This document shows, piece after piece, positions 9,757-17,897 of a DNA stretch of 64,000 nucleotides. Within the stretch, counting starts at the first letter, position 1. Each line of letters begins with the position of its first letter. The position numbers and the translations under genes were made by a program. The notes beneath the pieces were generated by a model. It did not search any database. It saw only the letters and a program-made list of their open reading frames with translations, and was not told the origin of the DNA. The DNA is from Nonomuraea sp. NBC_00507 (GTDB lineage Bacteria; Actinomycetota; Actinomycetes; Streptosporangiales; Streptosporangiaceae): positions 5,890,001 through 5,954,000 of the forward strand of contig NZ_CP107853.1 in the NCBI RefSeq assembly GCF_036013525.1, given 5' to 3'.

Positions 9757-9774
9757 AGGGCGCGAGTGTGCCCT
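9757..9774. repeat. Candidate left-end hairpin of the IS605 element
   Basis: AGGGCGC and GTGCCCT pair around the loop GAGT (seven pairs including one G·T). A second small stem, CCTGA/TCAGG, lies at 9772-9785 and overlaps it. Both lie just past the 3' end of the transposase gene, where the left-end recognition hairpin of this family is expected. Which one is used is unknown. Confidence 0.4.
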
Positions 9775-9802
9775 GACCTTTCAGGTTTGTCGGCAGCTTC
9801 AC

Positions 9803-10231
9803 TCACGCAGGTCGTTTCTGCTGCTCGATGTACTGCTTGAGCGCGGCGAGGGGCGCGCCGCCGACCGATCCGGCGAAGTAGGAACCGGACCAGAAATGTC
9901 CGCCCCAGAGGTGTTTGCGCACGTGTGCGCTGTATTCCTTGCGAAGCATCCGAGCCGAGACCCCTTTCAGTGAGTTGACGAGTTTGGACAGGGCGACCTT
10001 GGGCGGGTAGTGGACCAGCAGGTGGACGTGGTCGTGCTCGCCGTTGAACTCGCGCAGTTCGACCTCGAAGTCGGCGCATACCTCGCGCATGAGTTCCTCG
10101 CAGCGGATCAGCATCTCGTCGGTGAACACCCCACGCCGGTACTTTGTGACGAAGACCAAATGGGCATGGAGGTGGTAGACGACATGTCGTCCCGTTCTCA
10201 CATCGGGGTTCGGATTCCAGCGCGGTGACAT
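9803..10231 (-). CDS. tnpA: IS200/IS605 TnpA, Y1 HUH single-strand transposase
   Basis: A 142-residue HUH endonuclease of the length expected for this family. The HUH metal site is HDHVHLL (about residues 67-73) and the catalytic tyrosine is in LKQYIEQQ near the C-terminus; the N-terminal VVYHLHAHLVFVTKYRR strand is typical. It cuts and rejoins single-stranded DNA at the element's ends. All key residues are present, so the enzyme is probably active. It is divergent from TnpB. Confidence 0.93.
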   Translation of the reverse strand: MSPRWNPNPDVRTGRHVVYHLHAHLVFVTKYRRGVFTDEMLIRCEELMREVCADFEVELREFNGEHDHVHLLVHYPPKVALSKLVNSLKGVSARMLRKEYSAHVRKHLWGGHFWSGSYFAGSVGGAPLAALKQYIEQQKRPA

Positions 10232-10254
10232 AAACCAAAGGATATGATCAGTGT

Positions 10255-11568
10255 GTGGAGAAGGTGAAGCGGACTCGTGCGCACGTGGCGCGACTCGACC
10301 TCAGTCCGGCCCAGGTGGCCGTTTTGGACGGTCAAGCGCACACCGCGCGTGCCTTGTGGAATCTGCTCCATGAGTTCACGACCTTCCGCCAGGGCCGGTT
10401 CGCCTCCCTGAAGGAGTGCGATGCGGCGATTCGGCAAGCCCGCCACGAGATCGAGTGGATGGGGCAACTGCCCGCTCAGGCCGCGCAAGCCGTGCTGAAG
10501 TCCTACCGGCAGGCGTGGGCGAACTACTTCAACCCCGACCACCCGGCCAAGCGCCCGACGTTCAAGGGCCGGTTCTCCTCCCGGATGGCCGTGGACGTCC
10601 CCCAGGCCCGCGACTTGCAGATCACCCGGATCAACCGCAGGTGGGGCGCGGTGAACCTGCCCAAACTCGGGCGGGTGAAGTTCCGCTGGACAAAGGATCT
10701 GCCCGGTGTCACCAAGGGCGGACCACCCGGCAGGGTCACCGGGGCTCGCCTGGTGAAACAAGCCCACGGATGGAACATCGTCTTCCGTATCGAGCTGCTC
10801 GTATCCGCGCCCGTCCCGCATACCGGGCCGAAGGCCGGCATGGATCGAGGCATCACGGTCCCCCTCGCCCTGTCCAACGGGGAACACTTTCGGCACGGCC
10901 CGTGGCTCTCCAGCGGGCAGAGCGAGCGGCTCTTGCGTCTGGAGCGCAAAAGCGCCCGTCAGCGTGCCACCCGCGAGAAAGGCGCCCCGGTCTCCAACCG
11001 GGAACGCCGCACCTACGACCAGATCGCCCGGCTCCGCGCGATAGCCAAGCGCCGAGCCGTCGACTGGCAGCATCAGAGCACGATCGACCTCGCGCGGCGG
11101 TTCAGCGCGATCGTGGTCGAAGACCTGAAAATCACCGACATGATGGCCTCGGCGTCCGGGACCGCGCAGGAGCCGGGGGCCGGCGTCGCCCAAAAGCGGG
11201 GCCTGAATCGCTCGATCGCGGGCGAGGCGTGGGGCCGAACGGTGCAGTTCCTCACTTATAAGAGCGCCGACCGCGGCGGCGTGGTCGCCAAGGTCCGCCC
11301 GCACGGCACCAGCCAAGAGTGCCACCGCTGCCACACCACCACTGCAGGATCTCGCGAAACGCAGTCGCGGTTCGCGTGCAAGAACCTGGCGTGCGGATGG
11401 ATCGGCAACGCCGATACCAACGCCGCCCGAAACCAGCTTCATCGGTACAACTTTGCCGCCGGACGGGCGGTCACAGGACGTGGAGACTCCGGGATACCGG
11501 GGCCTGTGAAGCGTCAAGCATCCTGTCCCACAGTCTCGCCCGCACCCGCGCCGCGAGCTGCTGCGTAA
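10255..11568 (+). CDS. tnpB: TnpB, RNA-guided RuvC nuclease of the IS605 element
   Basis: A 437-residue IS605 OrfB/TnpB, ancestral to Cas12. The RuvC triad is visible as Asp in GMDRGI, Glu in VVEDLKI and Asp in GNADTNAARN, with a zinc ribbon CHRC...CKNLACGW between the last two. It therefore looks catalytically intact. TnpB proteins use a guide RNA (omega RNA) made from the element's right end and cut sites next to a short motif that abuts the left end. The GTG start lies 23 bases from the divergent tnpA start. Its stop codon lies in the small hairpin at 11557-11573. Confidence 0.93.
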   Translation: MEKVKRTRAHVARLDLSPAQVAVLDGQAHTARALWNLLHEFTTFRQGRFASLKECDAAIRQARHEIEWMGQLPAQAAQAVLKSYRQAWANYFNPDHPAKRPTFKGRFSSRMAVDVPQARDLQITRINRRWGAVNLPKLGRVKFRWTKDLPGVTKGGPPGRVTGARLVKQAHGWNIVFRIELLVSAPVPHTGPKAGMDRGITVPLALSNGEHFRHGPWLSSGQSERLLRLERKSARQRATREKGAPVSNRERRTYDQIARLRAIAKRRAVDWQHQSTIDLARRFSAIVVEDLKITDMMASASGTAQEPGAGVAQKRGLNRSIAGEAWGRTVQFLTYKSADRGGVVAKVRPHGTSQECHRCHTTTAGSRETQSRFACKNLACGWIGNADTNAARNQLHRYNFAAGRAVTGRGDSGIPGPVKRQASCPTVSPAPAPRAAA

Positions 11569-11610
11569 GCAGCACAGGAATCCTCCACACTCATTCATGT
11601 GGAGGAGCAC
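11400..11610 (+). ncRNA. Predicted omega (guide) RNA at the right end of the IS605 element
   Basis: By analogy with characterised TnpB systems, the guide RNA covers the 3' end of tnpB and the right end of the element. Two tandem hairpins lie here: GCTGCT/AGCAGC with a 5-base loop (11557-11573, containing the tnpB stop) and TCCTCCACA/TGTGGAGGA with an 8-base loop (11581-11606). Bases just after the element's end would act as the guide. Boundaries are inferred, not seen. Confidence 0.4.
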
Positions 11611-11639
11611 GTCAAAAGCATCAGATCCACGTTGTTGTT

Positions 11640-11843
11640 GTTGTCATCGGCCTGAACATCGGCATCCTGATCCAGTCCGCACCGCAAATCTTCGGCGACG
11701 TCATGGGTGAGATGTTCGGGCTCCTCGCAGCCGGAGTGCTCGGCCCCGGCCGGCCCACCATCTATGAGCTGGCCGAGGGGCCGAAGGCACTCGCGGCATT
11801 GGAAGCGCGGGCCACTGTGGGCAAGCTGGCACTGCTGCCCTGA
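11640..11843 (+). pseudogene. 3' remnant of a zinc-type (MDR) alcohol dehydrogenase/quinone reductase gene
   Basis: About 67 codons match the C-terminal end of medium-chain dehydrogenases: a segment containing FGLLAAGVLGPGRPT, then an Ala/Leu-rich helix, ending with the family's typical TVGKLALLP. The catalytic and NADPH-binding parts are absent; upstream sequence is the right end of the IS605 element. The gene was probably truncated by that insertion or by a rearrangement at it. The remaining bases of 11569-11902 show nothing else. Confidence 0.7.
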
Positions 11844-11902
11844 GCAGACCGTGCACGAGCGCCGGCTCCAGGGCACGCTGCGCCAAGGGGCCAATGCGGT
11901 GA

Positions 11903-12607
11903 TCAGTCCCCGGTGCCGGAGAAGGTTCGACGATAATGTTCGGCCGCCTGGGCCATGTCGCGGCTCAGGAGGTCGAAGAACCGGCTTGCGGTCTTGAGCC
12001 GGATGCTGGCGGGGGATTGGGCGCCGAGAAGATCGACGCCTTCCCGGATGGTGTCCGCCCACAGCGCCATCGACCGGGTGCCCACCAGCCACGCCCGATA
12101 CCAGACCTCATCGTCGATGACGTACCGCTCACGCCGGTTGTCACGCTCGCGGGTGACGAACCCCAGTTGCTCGAGCGCGCCGACGGCCTTGGAGATCGAC
12201 GCGGGGCTGACCCGCAGCCGCTCGGTCAGGTCGGCGACGGTCAGGTTGCCGGAATCGCTGGTGAGCAGGCAGACCATCACCCTGGCCGCCATGGGCGGCC
12301 ACCCTCCTGACATCAGCCTGGTCAACCTCTGCTCGTACTCCCGTACGGCGAGGGGATCACGCTCGTCGGCGTTCGCGGTGGCGGGCGTGCTCAGTGGCGA
12401 GCTCGGCCGGCGGCGGGCGCGCCATCCGGTCGCCTGCTGGGCCCGGGCCGCGTGGTAGCCGTGCGGGCCGCCGTTGCGTGCGATCTCGCGGCCGATGGTC
12501 GACCTCGGCCGCTCCAGGCGGCGGGCGATCTCCGCGTACGTGAGCCCTTCCGCCAGCCCCTCGGCGATCGTGCGGCGGTCCTCGTACGTCAGGCGCCCTC
12601 CCGGCAT
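11903..12607 (-). CDS. GbsR/MarR-type regulator with an extra IS30-like HTH
   Basis: A 234-residue repressor-type protein with two DNA-binding parts. The N-terminal 70 residues (LTYEDRRTIAEGL ... STIGREIARNGG..GYHAARAQ) match the HTH of IS30 transposases. Residues about 95-180 form a GbsR/MarR winged helix (LTVADLTERLRVSPASISKAV, then a wing with RERDNRRERY). The start at 12607 has GGGGAGG five bases upstream. It is divergent from an SDR gene and an ABC exporter operon, which it probably controls. Confidence 0.85.
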   Translation of the reverse strand: MPGGRLTYEDRRTIAEGLAEGLTYAEIARRLERPRSTIGREIARNGGPHGYHAARAQQATGWRARRRPSSPLSTPATANADERDPLAVREYEQRLTRLMSGGWPPMAARVMVCLLTSDSGNLTVADLTERLRVSPASISKAVGALEQLGFVTRERDNRRERYVIDDEVWYRAWLVGTRSMALWADTIREGVDLLGAQSPASIRLKTASRFFDLLSRDMAQAAEHYRRTFSGTGD

Positions 12608-12838
12608 CGATCCTCCCCTTGTCGCGCGCCTGCACAAGTATGTCCCCAGCCATGGCTGATTGCGACACGGCATCGAGCCGGTTGCATTCGCTGACAATGT
12701 CGTTGCACCAATTGCTGCCCTCTGAGCTGCGACAACGCCGCTAGTCACTTGCCTACAGCTCGAACGCAGCCGTAGCTTTCCCTGTGCGTGAACAATGAGC
12801 GCCCCCGGACGGCATCGCATCCCAAGGAGATCCCTGGC
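12608..12838. promoter_or_regulatory. Divergent control region between the regulator and the SDR/ABC operon
   Basis: 231 bases separate the two divergent starts. The stretch around 12680-12715 is less GC-rich and holds a 9-base palindrome GACAATGTC and a direct repeat of TTGCA about 17 bases apart, plausible regulator-binding material. AAGGAGA eight bases before the SDR start is a good ribosome binding site. No clear -10/-35 pair is visible. Confidence 0.4.
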
Positions 12839-13660
12839 ATGGCCGCCAAGATATGTCTCGTCACCGGTGCCTCATCCGGCATCGGCCACGCCACCGCACT
12901 CGAGCTCCTGCGCGGCGGCCACATCGTCTACGGCGGAGCGCGGCGGGTGGGCAAAATGGCCGCGATCCGCGAAGCAGGCGGTCACACCCTGCCCATGGAC
13001 GTGACCAAGGAAGAAGATCTCCAGCGGGTCGTCCGTACCATCCTGGATGAGCACCAGCGGATCGACGTCCTGGTGAACAACGCGGGCGCCGTCGTGCACG
13101 GCGCGGTCGAGGACACGCCTCTGGCGACTGCCCGAGATCAGTTCGAGGTCAACGTGTTCGCACCGGCCCGGCTGACCCAGCTGGTCCTGCCGCGGATGCG
13201 GGAGCGGCGATCAGGCACGATCGTCAACGTGTCCTCGATCGGCGGCGAGATCGCCTTGCCGCTCGGTGCCTGGTACTACGCCTCCAAGCACGCCCTGGAG
13301 GCCTTCTCCGACACGCTCCGCATGGAGGTCGAGCCGTTCGGCATCGACGTGGTCGTCATCCAGCCCGGCATCATCAAGACGGACTTCGAGGCCGGGACCG
13401 CGCGGCAACTACGGGAGACCTCGGGAAGCGGCGCCTACCGGCAGATGGCCGAAGCCATGGCGCGCGCAGCCGAGACCCAGCTGGGCGAGGACACCCCGGC
13501 CTCCGACCCCGGCGTCGTCGCCACGGCGATCCGGCAGGCCGTCGAGTCGGCCCGGCCGGACACTCGCTACGTCGTGGGCTGGCAGGCCGAAGCTCTCCTG
13601 AGCCTCAACAGATCCCTCCCGGACCGCGAGTTCGACGCCCGGGTGACCGGCCGGCTCTAA
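12839..13660 (+). CDS. Short-chain dehydrogenase/reductase (SDR)
   Basis: A 273-residue classical SDR that should oxidise or reduce an alcohol/carbonyl with NAD(P). The cofactor motif TGASSGIG is at residues 9-16, NNAG at about 78-81 and the catalytic Tyr-Lys pair is in YYASKHALE. The ATG at 12839 has AAGGAGA eight bases upstream; the frame is open to 12788 but lacks a site there. It heads a cluster with an ABC exporter and a divergent GbsR-type regulator. The substrate is not predictable. Confidence 0.88.
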   Translation: MAAKICLVTGASSGIGHATALELLRGGHIVYGGARRVGKMAAIREAGGHTLPMDVTKEEDLQRVVRTILDEHQRIDVLVNNAGAVVHGAVEDTPLATARDQFEVNVFAPARLTQLVLPRMRERRSGTIVNVSSIGGEIALPLGAWYYASKHALEAFSDTLRMEVEPFGIDVVVIQPGIIKTDFEAGTARQLRETSGSGAYRQMAEAMARAAETQLGEDTPASDPGVVATAIRQAVESARPDTRYVVGWQAEALLSLNRSLPDREFDARVTGRL

Positions 13661-13732
13661 ATGATCGAGGCCTGAGGAGATCGCGGGTCGCCTCCTCGCC
13701 ATGCTCAACGAGGCCCGCTCATCGGAGAAACC

Positions 13733-14626
13733 ATGATCCCTGCCATCGCCACCTCCGGGCTCGTCAAGACCTTCGGGCCGGCACGCGCCCTCGACGGGCT
13801 CGACCTCACCGTGGACACCGGAGAGGTGCACGGTTTCCTCGGCCCGAACGGGGCGGGAAAGAGCACCACCATCCGCATTCTGCTGGGCCTGATGCGCGCC
13901 ACCTCCGGCAGCGCCAGGCTGCTGGGCGGTGACCCCTGGGCCGACGCCGTCGCGTTGCACCGGCGGCTGGCGTACGTGCCGGGCGATGTGGAGCTGTGGC
14001 CCAACCTCACCGGAGGCGAGGCCATCGACGTGCTCGGCCGGCTGCGTGGCGGGCTCGACATCAAGCGCAGGAACGAGTTGATCGAGCGGTTCGAGCTCGA
14101 TCCCCGGAAGAAGGCGCGGACCTACTCCAAGGGCAACCGCCAGAAGACAGCCCTCGTCGCCGCCCTCTCCGCCGACGTGGAGCTGCTGATCCTCGACGAG
14201 CCCACGAGCGGGCTGGACCCGCTGATGGAGGCGGTGTTCCAGCAGGTCATCGCGGAGGCCAAAGCCGCCGGCCGCACCATCCTGCTGTCCAGTCACATCC
14301 TCGCCCAGGTCGAAACCCTCGCCGACCGCATCACCATCATCCGGGACGGGAAGGTCGTGGAGTCGGGGACGCTGGCACAGCTGCGGCACCTCACCCGGAC
14401 GACGATCGTGGCCGGCACCGCCACCCCGGTCACCGGCCTCGACCGGTTGCCGGGCATCCACCACGCGAAGATCGAAGACGCAGGCGTGCGGTTCAGCGTG
14501 GACGCCGAACACCTCGACGCCGCCGTCCGGCACCTGTCTGGGTTCGGCATCCGCTCCCTGGTCAGCCATCCGCCGACGCTCGAAGAGCTCATGCTCCGGC
14601 ACTACGCGACTAGGCGGGCGGCATGA
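13733..14626 (+). CDS. ABC transporter ATP-binding protein, antibiotic-exporter type
   Basis: A 297-residue ABC ATPase with Walker [11 protein letters not shown]-loop region, Walker [13 protein letters not shown] and the switch His in LLSSHI. The signature motif is altered, SKGNRQK in place of LSGGQ, as is common in this exporter subfamily. GGAG before the ATG is the ribosome binding site. Its stop overlaps the ATG of the permease gene, so the two form one exporter. Together they resemble actinobacterial exporters annotated for polyketide antibiotics. Confidence 0.9.
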   Translation: MIPAIATSGLVKTFGPARALDGLDLTVDTGEVHGFLGPNGAGKSTTIRILLGLMRATSGSARLLGGDPWADAVALHRRLAYVPGDVELWPNLTGGEAIDVLGRLRGGLDIKRRNELIERFELDPRKKARTYSKGNRQKTALVAALSADVELLILDEPTSGLDPLMEAVFQQVIAEAKAAGRTILLSSHILAQVETLADRITIIRDGKVVESGTLAQLRHLTRTTIVAGTATPVTGLDRLPGIHHAKIEDAGVRFSVDAEHLDAAVRHLSGFGIRSLVSHPPTLEELMLRHYATRRAA

Positions 14627-16245
14627 CCGCGACGGCTTCCCCGGCGCGGGGCCGTACCGGATCGAGAGCGCCGGGCGGCCACCTGACCTGCACCGGCGCG
14701 ATGGTACGGCTGGCGCTGCGCCGCGACCGGATCAAGCTGCCCATCTGGGTGCTCGCCATCACGGTCCTCGTCCCGCGCTTCTACCACGCGGCCGTGACCG
14801 CGGTCGTCCCGACGCCGGAGGCCATGGCCGAAGCCGCGCAGATGATCCAGACGTCGTTCATGAGGGTGCTCGGCGGGCCCCTTTTCGGCGACGTCACCTC
14901 GCAGCGTTACTTCCTCGCCGCCTACTGGGTCGAGTTCCTGCTGGCCGCCGCGCTGATGAACGTCCTGCTCATCACCCGGCACACCCGGGGTGAAGAGCAG
15001 ACAGGCCGGGCCGAACTCATCCGGGCGGCCGCCGTGGGCCGCCACGCCCAGCTCACCGCCGCGTTGATCGTCGCCCTGATCAGCGATGTCGTCCTGGCGG
15101 TCTGCACCGCCGCCGCGGCGATCAGCCTAGGCTTTCCCGCAAGCAGCGCGTTGCTGTTCGGCGCCTCGCTCGCCGCGGCCGGGCTGGTGTTCGCCGCGGT
15201 CACCGCGGTGACCGCCCAGATCACCGAGCACACGAGAGGCGCCGGCGGGCTCGCCGGCGCGGCGCTCTTCGTGGCGTGGATTCTCCGCGGCGCGGGGGCG
15301 ATGCAGAGCCAGGAGGGCGGTCCGCTGTTCTGGCTGTCGCCGATCGGCTGGTCGCAGCAGACCCGGGTGCTGGCGGACGAGCGCTGGTGGCCACTCGGCC
15401 TCTCGGCTGTGCTCACCGGGCTCCTGGTCGCCGGCGCCTACACGCTGGCGAGCCGCAGGGATCTCGGTGCCTCCTTGGTCGCCCCGCGTCCCGGCCGGCC
15501 CTCGGCGCCTTCCTGGCTGCGCTCGCCGTTCACGCTCGCCCTGAGACTTCAGCAGGCGACGATCGGCTGGTGGGGAGCCGCGTTTCTCGGCGTCGGCCTC
15601 GTCCTGGGCGGCATGACCGGCGGAATGTCGAACACCGATCTGCCGATCTTCGCCGGGGCGGACTTCGGGCGAGCCTGGATCAGCCTCATGGTGTTCACCG
15701 GCTCCCTCTACACCGGCGTCTTCGCGGTCCTGTCGGTCATCCGGCTCCGGGGGGAGGAGGTGCGCGGCCGCATCGGTCCCGTTCTGGCCGGGCCGACCGG
15801 CAGATCGACGTGGCTCGGGTCGTCTCTGCTGGTCTCCGCGCTCGCCGGGGTCATCCTGCTGGCGGTGTACGGTGCCGCGCTCGGCATCGGCGCCGCCGTG
15901 TCGACCGGCGATCTCGGCCTCGTGGGAGAGACCATCGGGGCGACCCTGCTCCGCGTCCCGGAGGCGCTGGTGCTGCTCGCCGTCCCCGTCGCGCTGCTCG
16001 GGCTCGCCCCCCAGGCCATGACCGTGGCCTGGGCCGTGCTCGTGTACAGCGGGTTCGTCCAGATCCTGGGGTCCTACTGGGGGCTGCCGGGATGGGTGAC
16101 GAACACGTCGGTGCTGTCCCACCTCCCCTGGCACCCGTTGGGGTCGTTCGCCCCGGTGGCCACGGTGGTGCTGGCCGCACTCGCCGCGGCGCTGACAGGC
16201 CTCGGTCTGTACGGCCTGCGCCGCCGCGACCTCGCCGAAGGTTGA
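14623..16245 (+). CDS. ABC exporter permease (polyketide-antibiotic exporter type)
   Basis: A 540-residue integral membrane protein with about 12 hydrophobic segments in two halves (roughly residues 35-270 and 305-535), separated by a hydrophilic stretch, as in large ABC-2-type exporters of actinomycetes. It starts inside the ATPase stop (ATGA), implying stoichiometric production. It probably exports a hydrophobic drug or self-made metabolite; the divergent GbsR-type regulator could be the sensor. The substrate is not readable from sequence. Confidence 0.85.
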   Translation: MTATASPARGRTGSRAPGGHLTCTGAMVRLALRRDRIKLPIWVLAITVLVPRFYHAAVTAVVPTPEAMAEAAQMIQTSFMRVLGGPLFGDVTSQRYFLAAYWVEFLLAAALMNVLLITRHTRGEEQTGRAELIRAAAVGRHAQLTAALIVALISDVVLAVCTAAAAISLGFPASSALLFGASLAAAGLVFAAVTAVTAQITEHTRGAGGLAGAALFVAWILRGAGAMQSQEGGPLFWLSPIGWSQQTRVLADERWWPLGLSAVLTGLLVAGAYTLASRRDLGASLVAPRPGRPSAPSWLRSPFTLALRLQQATIGWWGAAFLGVGLVLGGMTGGMSNTDLPIFAGADFGRAWISLMVFTGSLYTGVFAVLSVIRLRGEEVRGRIGPVLAGPTGRSTWLGSSLLVSALAGVILLAVYGAALGIGAAVSTGDLGLVGETIGATLLRVPEALVLLAVPVALLGLAPQAMTVAWAVLVYSGFVQILGSYWGLPGWVTNTSVLSHLPWHPLGSFAPVATVVLAALAAALTGLGLYGLRRRDLAEG

Positions 16246-16259
16246 GCCGCCGCCGCGGA

Positions 16260-17081
16260 TCAGTGGCGGATGAGCCGGTGCGGGGCGAGCTCTCGGGTCT
16301 CGCCCCGTTCCAGGTAGACCAGCCGGTCGGCGTGCCCGGCCTGGTCGATCTGCCGCCGGAAGTCGTCCAGCGGCGAGCTGAAGACGGTGTAGTCGTCGTA
16401 GTGCACCGGCACCACCGTCTTGGGATTGATCACGTCCACCCATGAGGCGCCCTGCTCGCCGTCCATGGTGACCATCAGGGTGCCGAGCCTGGTGCCGCCC
16501 AGGTGGACGAGGGCCAGGTCGATCTCCGGGAAGCGGCGCGGAATCGCGTCCAGGCGGCGGTCGAGCAGCGTGTCGCCGCTGATGTGCAGGCGCAGCTCGA
16601 TGCGCTCGTCCCGGTTGTAGAACTCCAGCATCGTGCCGATCACCGGCGGCAGCAGCGCCTCGGCCGCGCCGGGCGCGTGCCTCGCGGGCAGGGCGGTGAT
16701 CACGACGGTCCCGCCGTGGCCGCGGAGCTTGTGCTGCTGCCACTCCTCCAGGCCCACGCTGCTACGGAACCCCCGCCAGCGCAGCTTGCGTGCCGCTGTG
16801 GTGGTGGTGATGATCGGCGTGTCCCTGTCGAGGCCCCGCCGGGCGACCCGGTCCCAGTGGTCGCCGTGCAGGTGGGACAGCACCACCGCGTCCAGGGTGG
16901 GCAGATCCTCCATCTCCACAGCGGGGTCGGTGAGCCGGCGCGCGCTCAGGCCGAATCCCAGATACGCCCGCTGACCCCGATGCAGGAAGTTCGGATCCGT
17001 CAGCAGCGTGAAGCCGTTGTAACGGATCAGCGTGGTGGCGTTGCCGATGAACTGCAGGCTTCCCTTCACCTCTGGCCTCAC
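16260..17081 (-). CDS. Metallo-beta-lactamase-fold hydrolase (UlaG-like)
   Basis: A 273-residue metal-dependent hydrolase. HLHGDHWD (about residues 70-77) is the metal-binding HxHxDH motif; ARHAPG and HISGDT supply further ligands, and a late His in VPVHYDD completes the site. The N-terminal FIGNATTLIRYNGFTLLTDPNF is typical of the UlaG/YcbL-like group acting on lactones or phosphodiesters. It starts with GTG, overlapping the stop of a small upstream gene. It is convergent to the ABC permease. Confidence 0.88.
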   Translation of the reverse strand: MRPEVKGSLQFIGNATTLIRYNGFTLLTDPNFLHRGQRAYLGFGLSARRLTDPAVEMEDLPTLDAVVLSHLHGDHWDRVARRGLDRDTPIITTTTAARKLRWRGFRSSVGLEEWQQHKLRGHGGTVVITALPARHAPGAAEALLPPVIGTMLEFYNRDERIELRLHISGDTLLDRRLDAIPRRFPEIDLALVHLGGTRLGTLMVTMDGEQGASWVDVINPKTVVPVHYDDYTVFSSPLDDFRRQIDQAGHADRLVYLERGETRELAPHRLIRH

Positions 17082-17275
17082 TCCGGATACGGCGAGCGCT
17101 GGCCGGGAGGCACGCCGCCGCCCTTGCCGCCGCCTTTGCCTCCCTTGTCGGTCCCGTGCGGGCGGATGGTCCGCCGCTTGGCGCCGCTCTTCGTCTCAGG
17201 TATGGCGTGGGCGGATGTGGAGTCGGTGGCCGCCTTGCCTGATCTGCGAAGTTCGGGCTGTTGTGGTTGACTCAT
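17078..17275 (-). CDS. Small basic Gly/Lys-rich protein, unknown function
   Basis: A 65-residue hydrophilic protein ending in a run of Gly-Gly-Lys repeats (residues about 46-54). The ATG at 17275 has a purine-rich GGGGGA site, and the stop overlaps the GTG of the metallo-hydrolase gene (GTGA), which supports it as a real coupled gene. It looks intrinsically disordered. I know no function; it may be a partner or leader for the hydrolase. Confidence 0.55.
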   Translation of the reverse strand: MSQPQQPELRRSGKAATDSTSAHAIPETKSGAKRRTIRPHGTDKGGKGGGKGGGVPPGQRSPYPE

Positions 17276-17438
17276 GGCTTTTGTCCCCCTAACGGAGTAC
17301 TTCTGCCACGTCGGCGGCCGACCAAACACTCCGTATCCGCCTGTTTCACTTCGGTCACATTACTTGACTCGCCGTCCAATAGTTCGCAAGGCTCACTGCT
17401 GCATCGGGGGGCGACAGCCGACGAATTCGGGAGCCTTC

Positions 17439-17897
17439 ATGGCAAGAGCGCGACGTCTCGCGGCCGCTGGAGCGGTCACGGCATTCATGGCCGCAGGAGT
17501 GAGCCTGGCGGCGGGCATCGGCACCGCCTCCGCACAGTCCGGCCCTGAACTGCCGGACGTGGTCCCCACCTGCCTCCTTCCACTGCCGATCCTCTGCGAC
17601 GAATCCCCGCAGGACGACACCTCCTCGAGCACCCCCGCACCCGAGGATTCCTGGTCGGGCGAGCCCGCACCGGACGAGGAGCCCTGGGCCCACCAGCCAG
17701 GTCCCGAGGCGAATGAGGATCCGTGGCGGCCGGCGAGCGAGCGCGAGCACAAGGTGCCCGATGGGCATCCGGAGACCGGCGGGGGCGGGCTCACGCAGGA
17801 CGGCGCGGTGTGGCCGTTCGCGCTGGGCGGGGCCGCGCTGCTGACCGGGGCCGGGCTGGCCGGGTTCGCGGTACGGCGCCGCGGGGATGCCGCCTAG
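17439..17897 (+). CDS. Secreted cell-wall-anchored protein, likely sortase substrate
   Basis: A 152-residue protein with an N-terminal signal peptide (MARARRLAAAGAVTAFMAAG, cleavage likely after ASA near residue 29), an acidic Pro/Glu/Trp-rich middle and a C-terminal sorting-type tail: HPETG, a Gly-rich spacer, a hydrophobic stretch of about 20 residues and RRRGDAA. That layout is a cell-wall sorting signal. The frame is open further upstream but the start at 17439 gives the signal peptide. A class F sortase gene overlaps its end, so the two probably work as a pair. Confidence 0.75.
   Translation: MARARRLAAAGAVTAFMAAGVSLAAGIGTASAQSGPELPDVVPTCLLPLPILCDESPQDDTSSSTPAPEDSWSGEPAPDEEPWAHQPGPEANEDPWRPASEREHKVPDGHPETGGGGLTQDGAVWPFALGGAALLTGAGLAGFAVRRRGDAA

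Larger units (their letters stand above)
9757..11606. mobile_element. IS200/IS605-family insertion sequence with divergent tnpA and tnpB
   Basis: A Y1 transposase gene (minus strand) and a TnpB gene (plus strand) start 23 bases apart, the classic divergent IS605 layout. Candidate end hairpins are a 7-bp stem (one G·T pair) with loop GAGT at 9757-9774 and a 9-bp perfect stem with an 8-base loop at 11581-11606. IS605 elements are recognised through subterminal single-strand hairpins rather than inverted repeats, so exact ends need comparison with empty sites. Both proteins look intact. Confidence 0.75.

Noticed and set aside
10198..11610. A 470-codon minus-strand frame opposite TnpB
   Set aside because: TnpB carries all catalytic residues on the plus strand, so the opposite frame is a shadow.
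15127..16743. A 538-codon minus-strand frame
   Set aside because: Antisense to the ABC permease; the product is a low-complexity Arg/Gly/Ala string.
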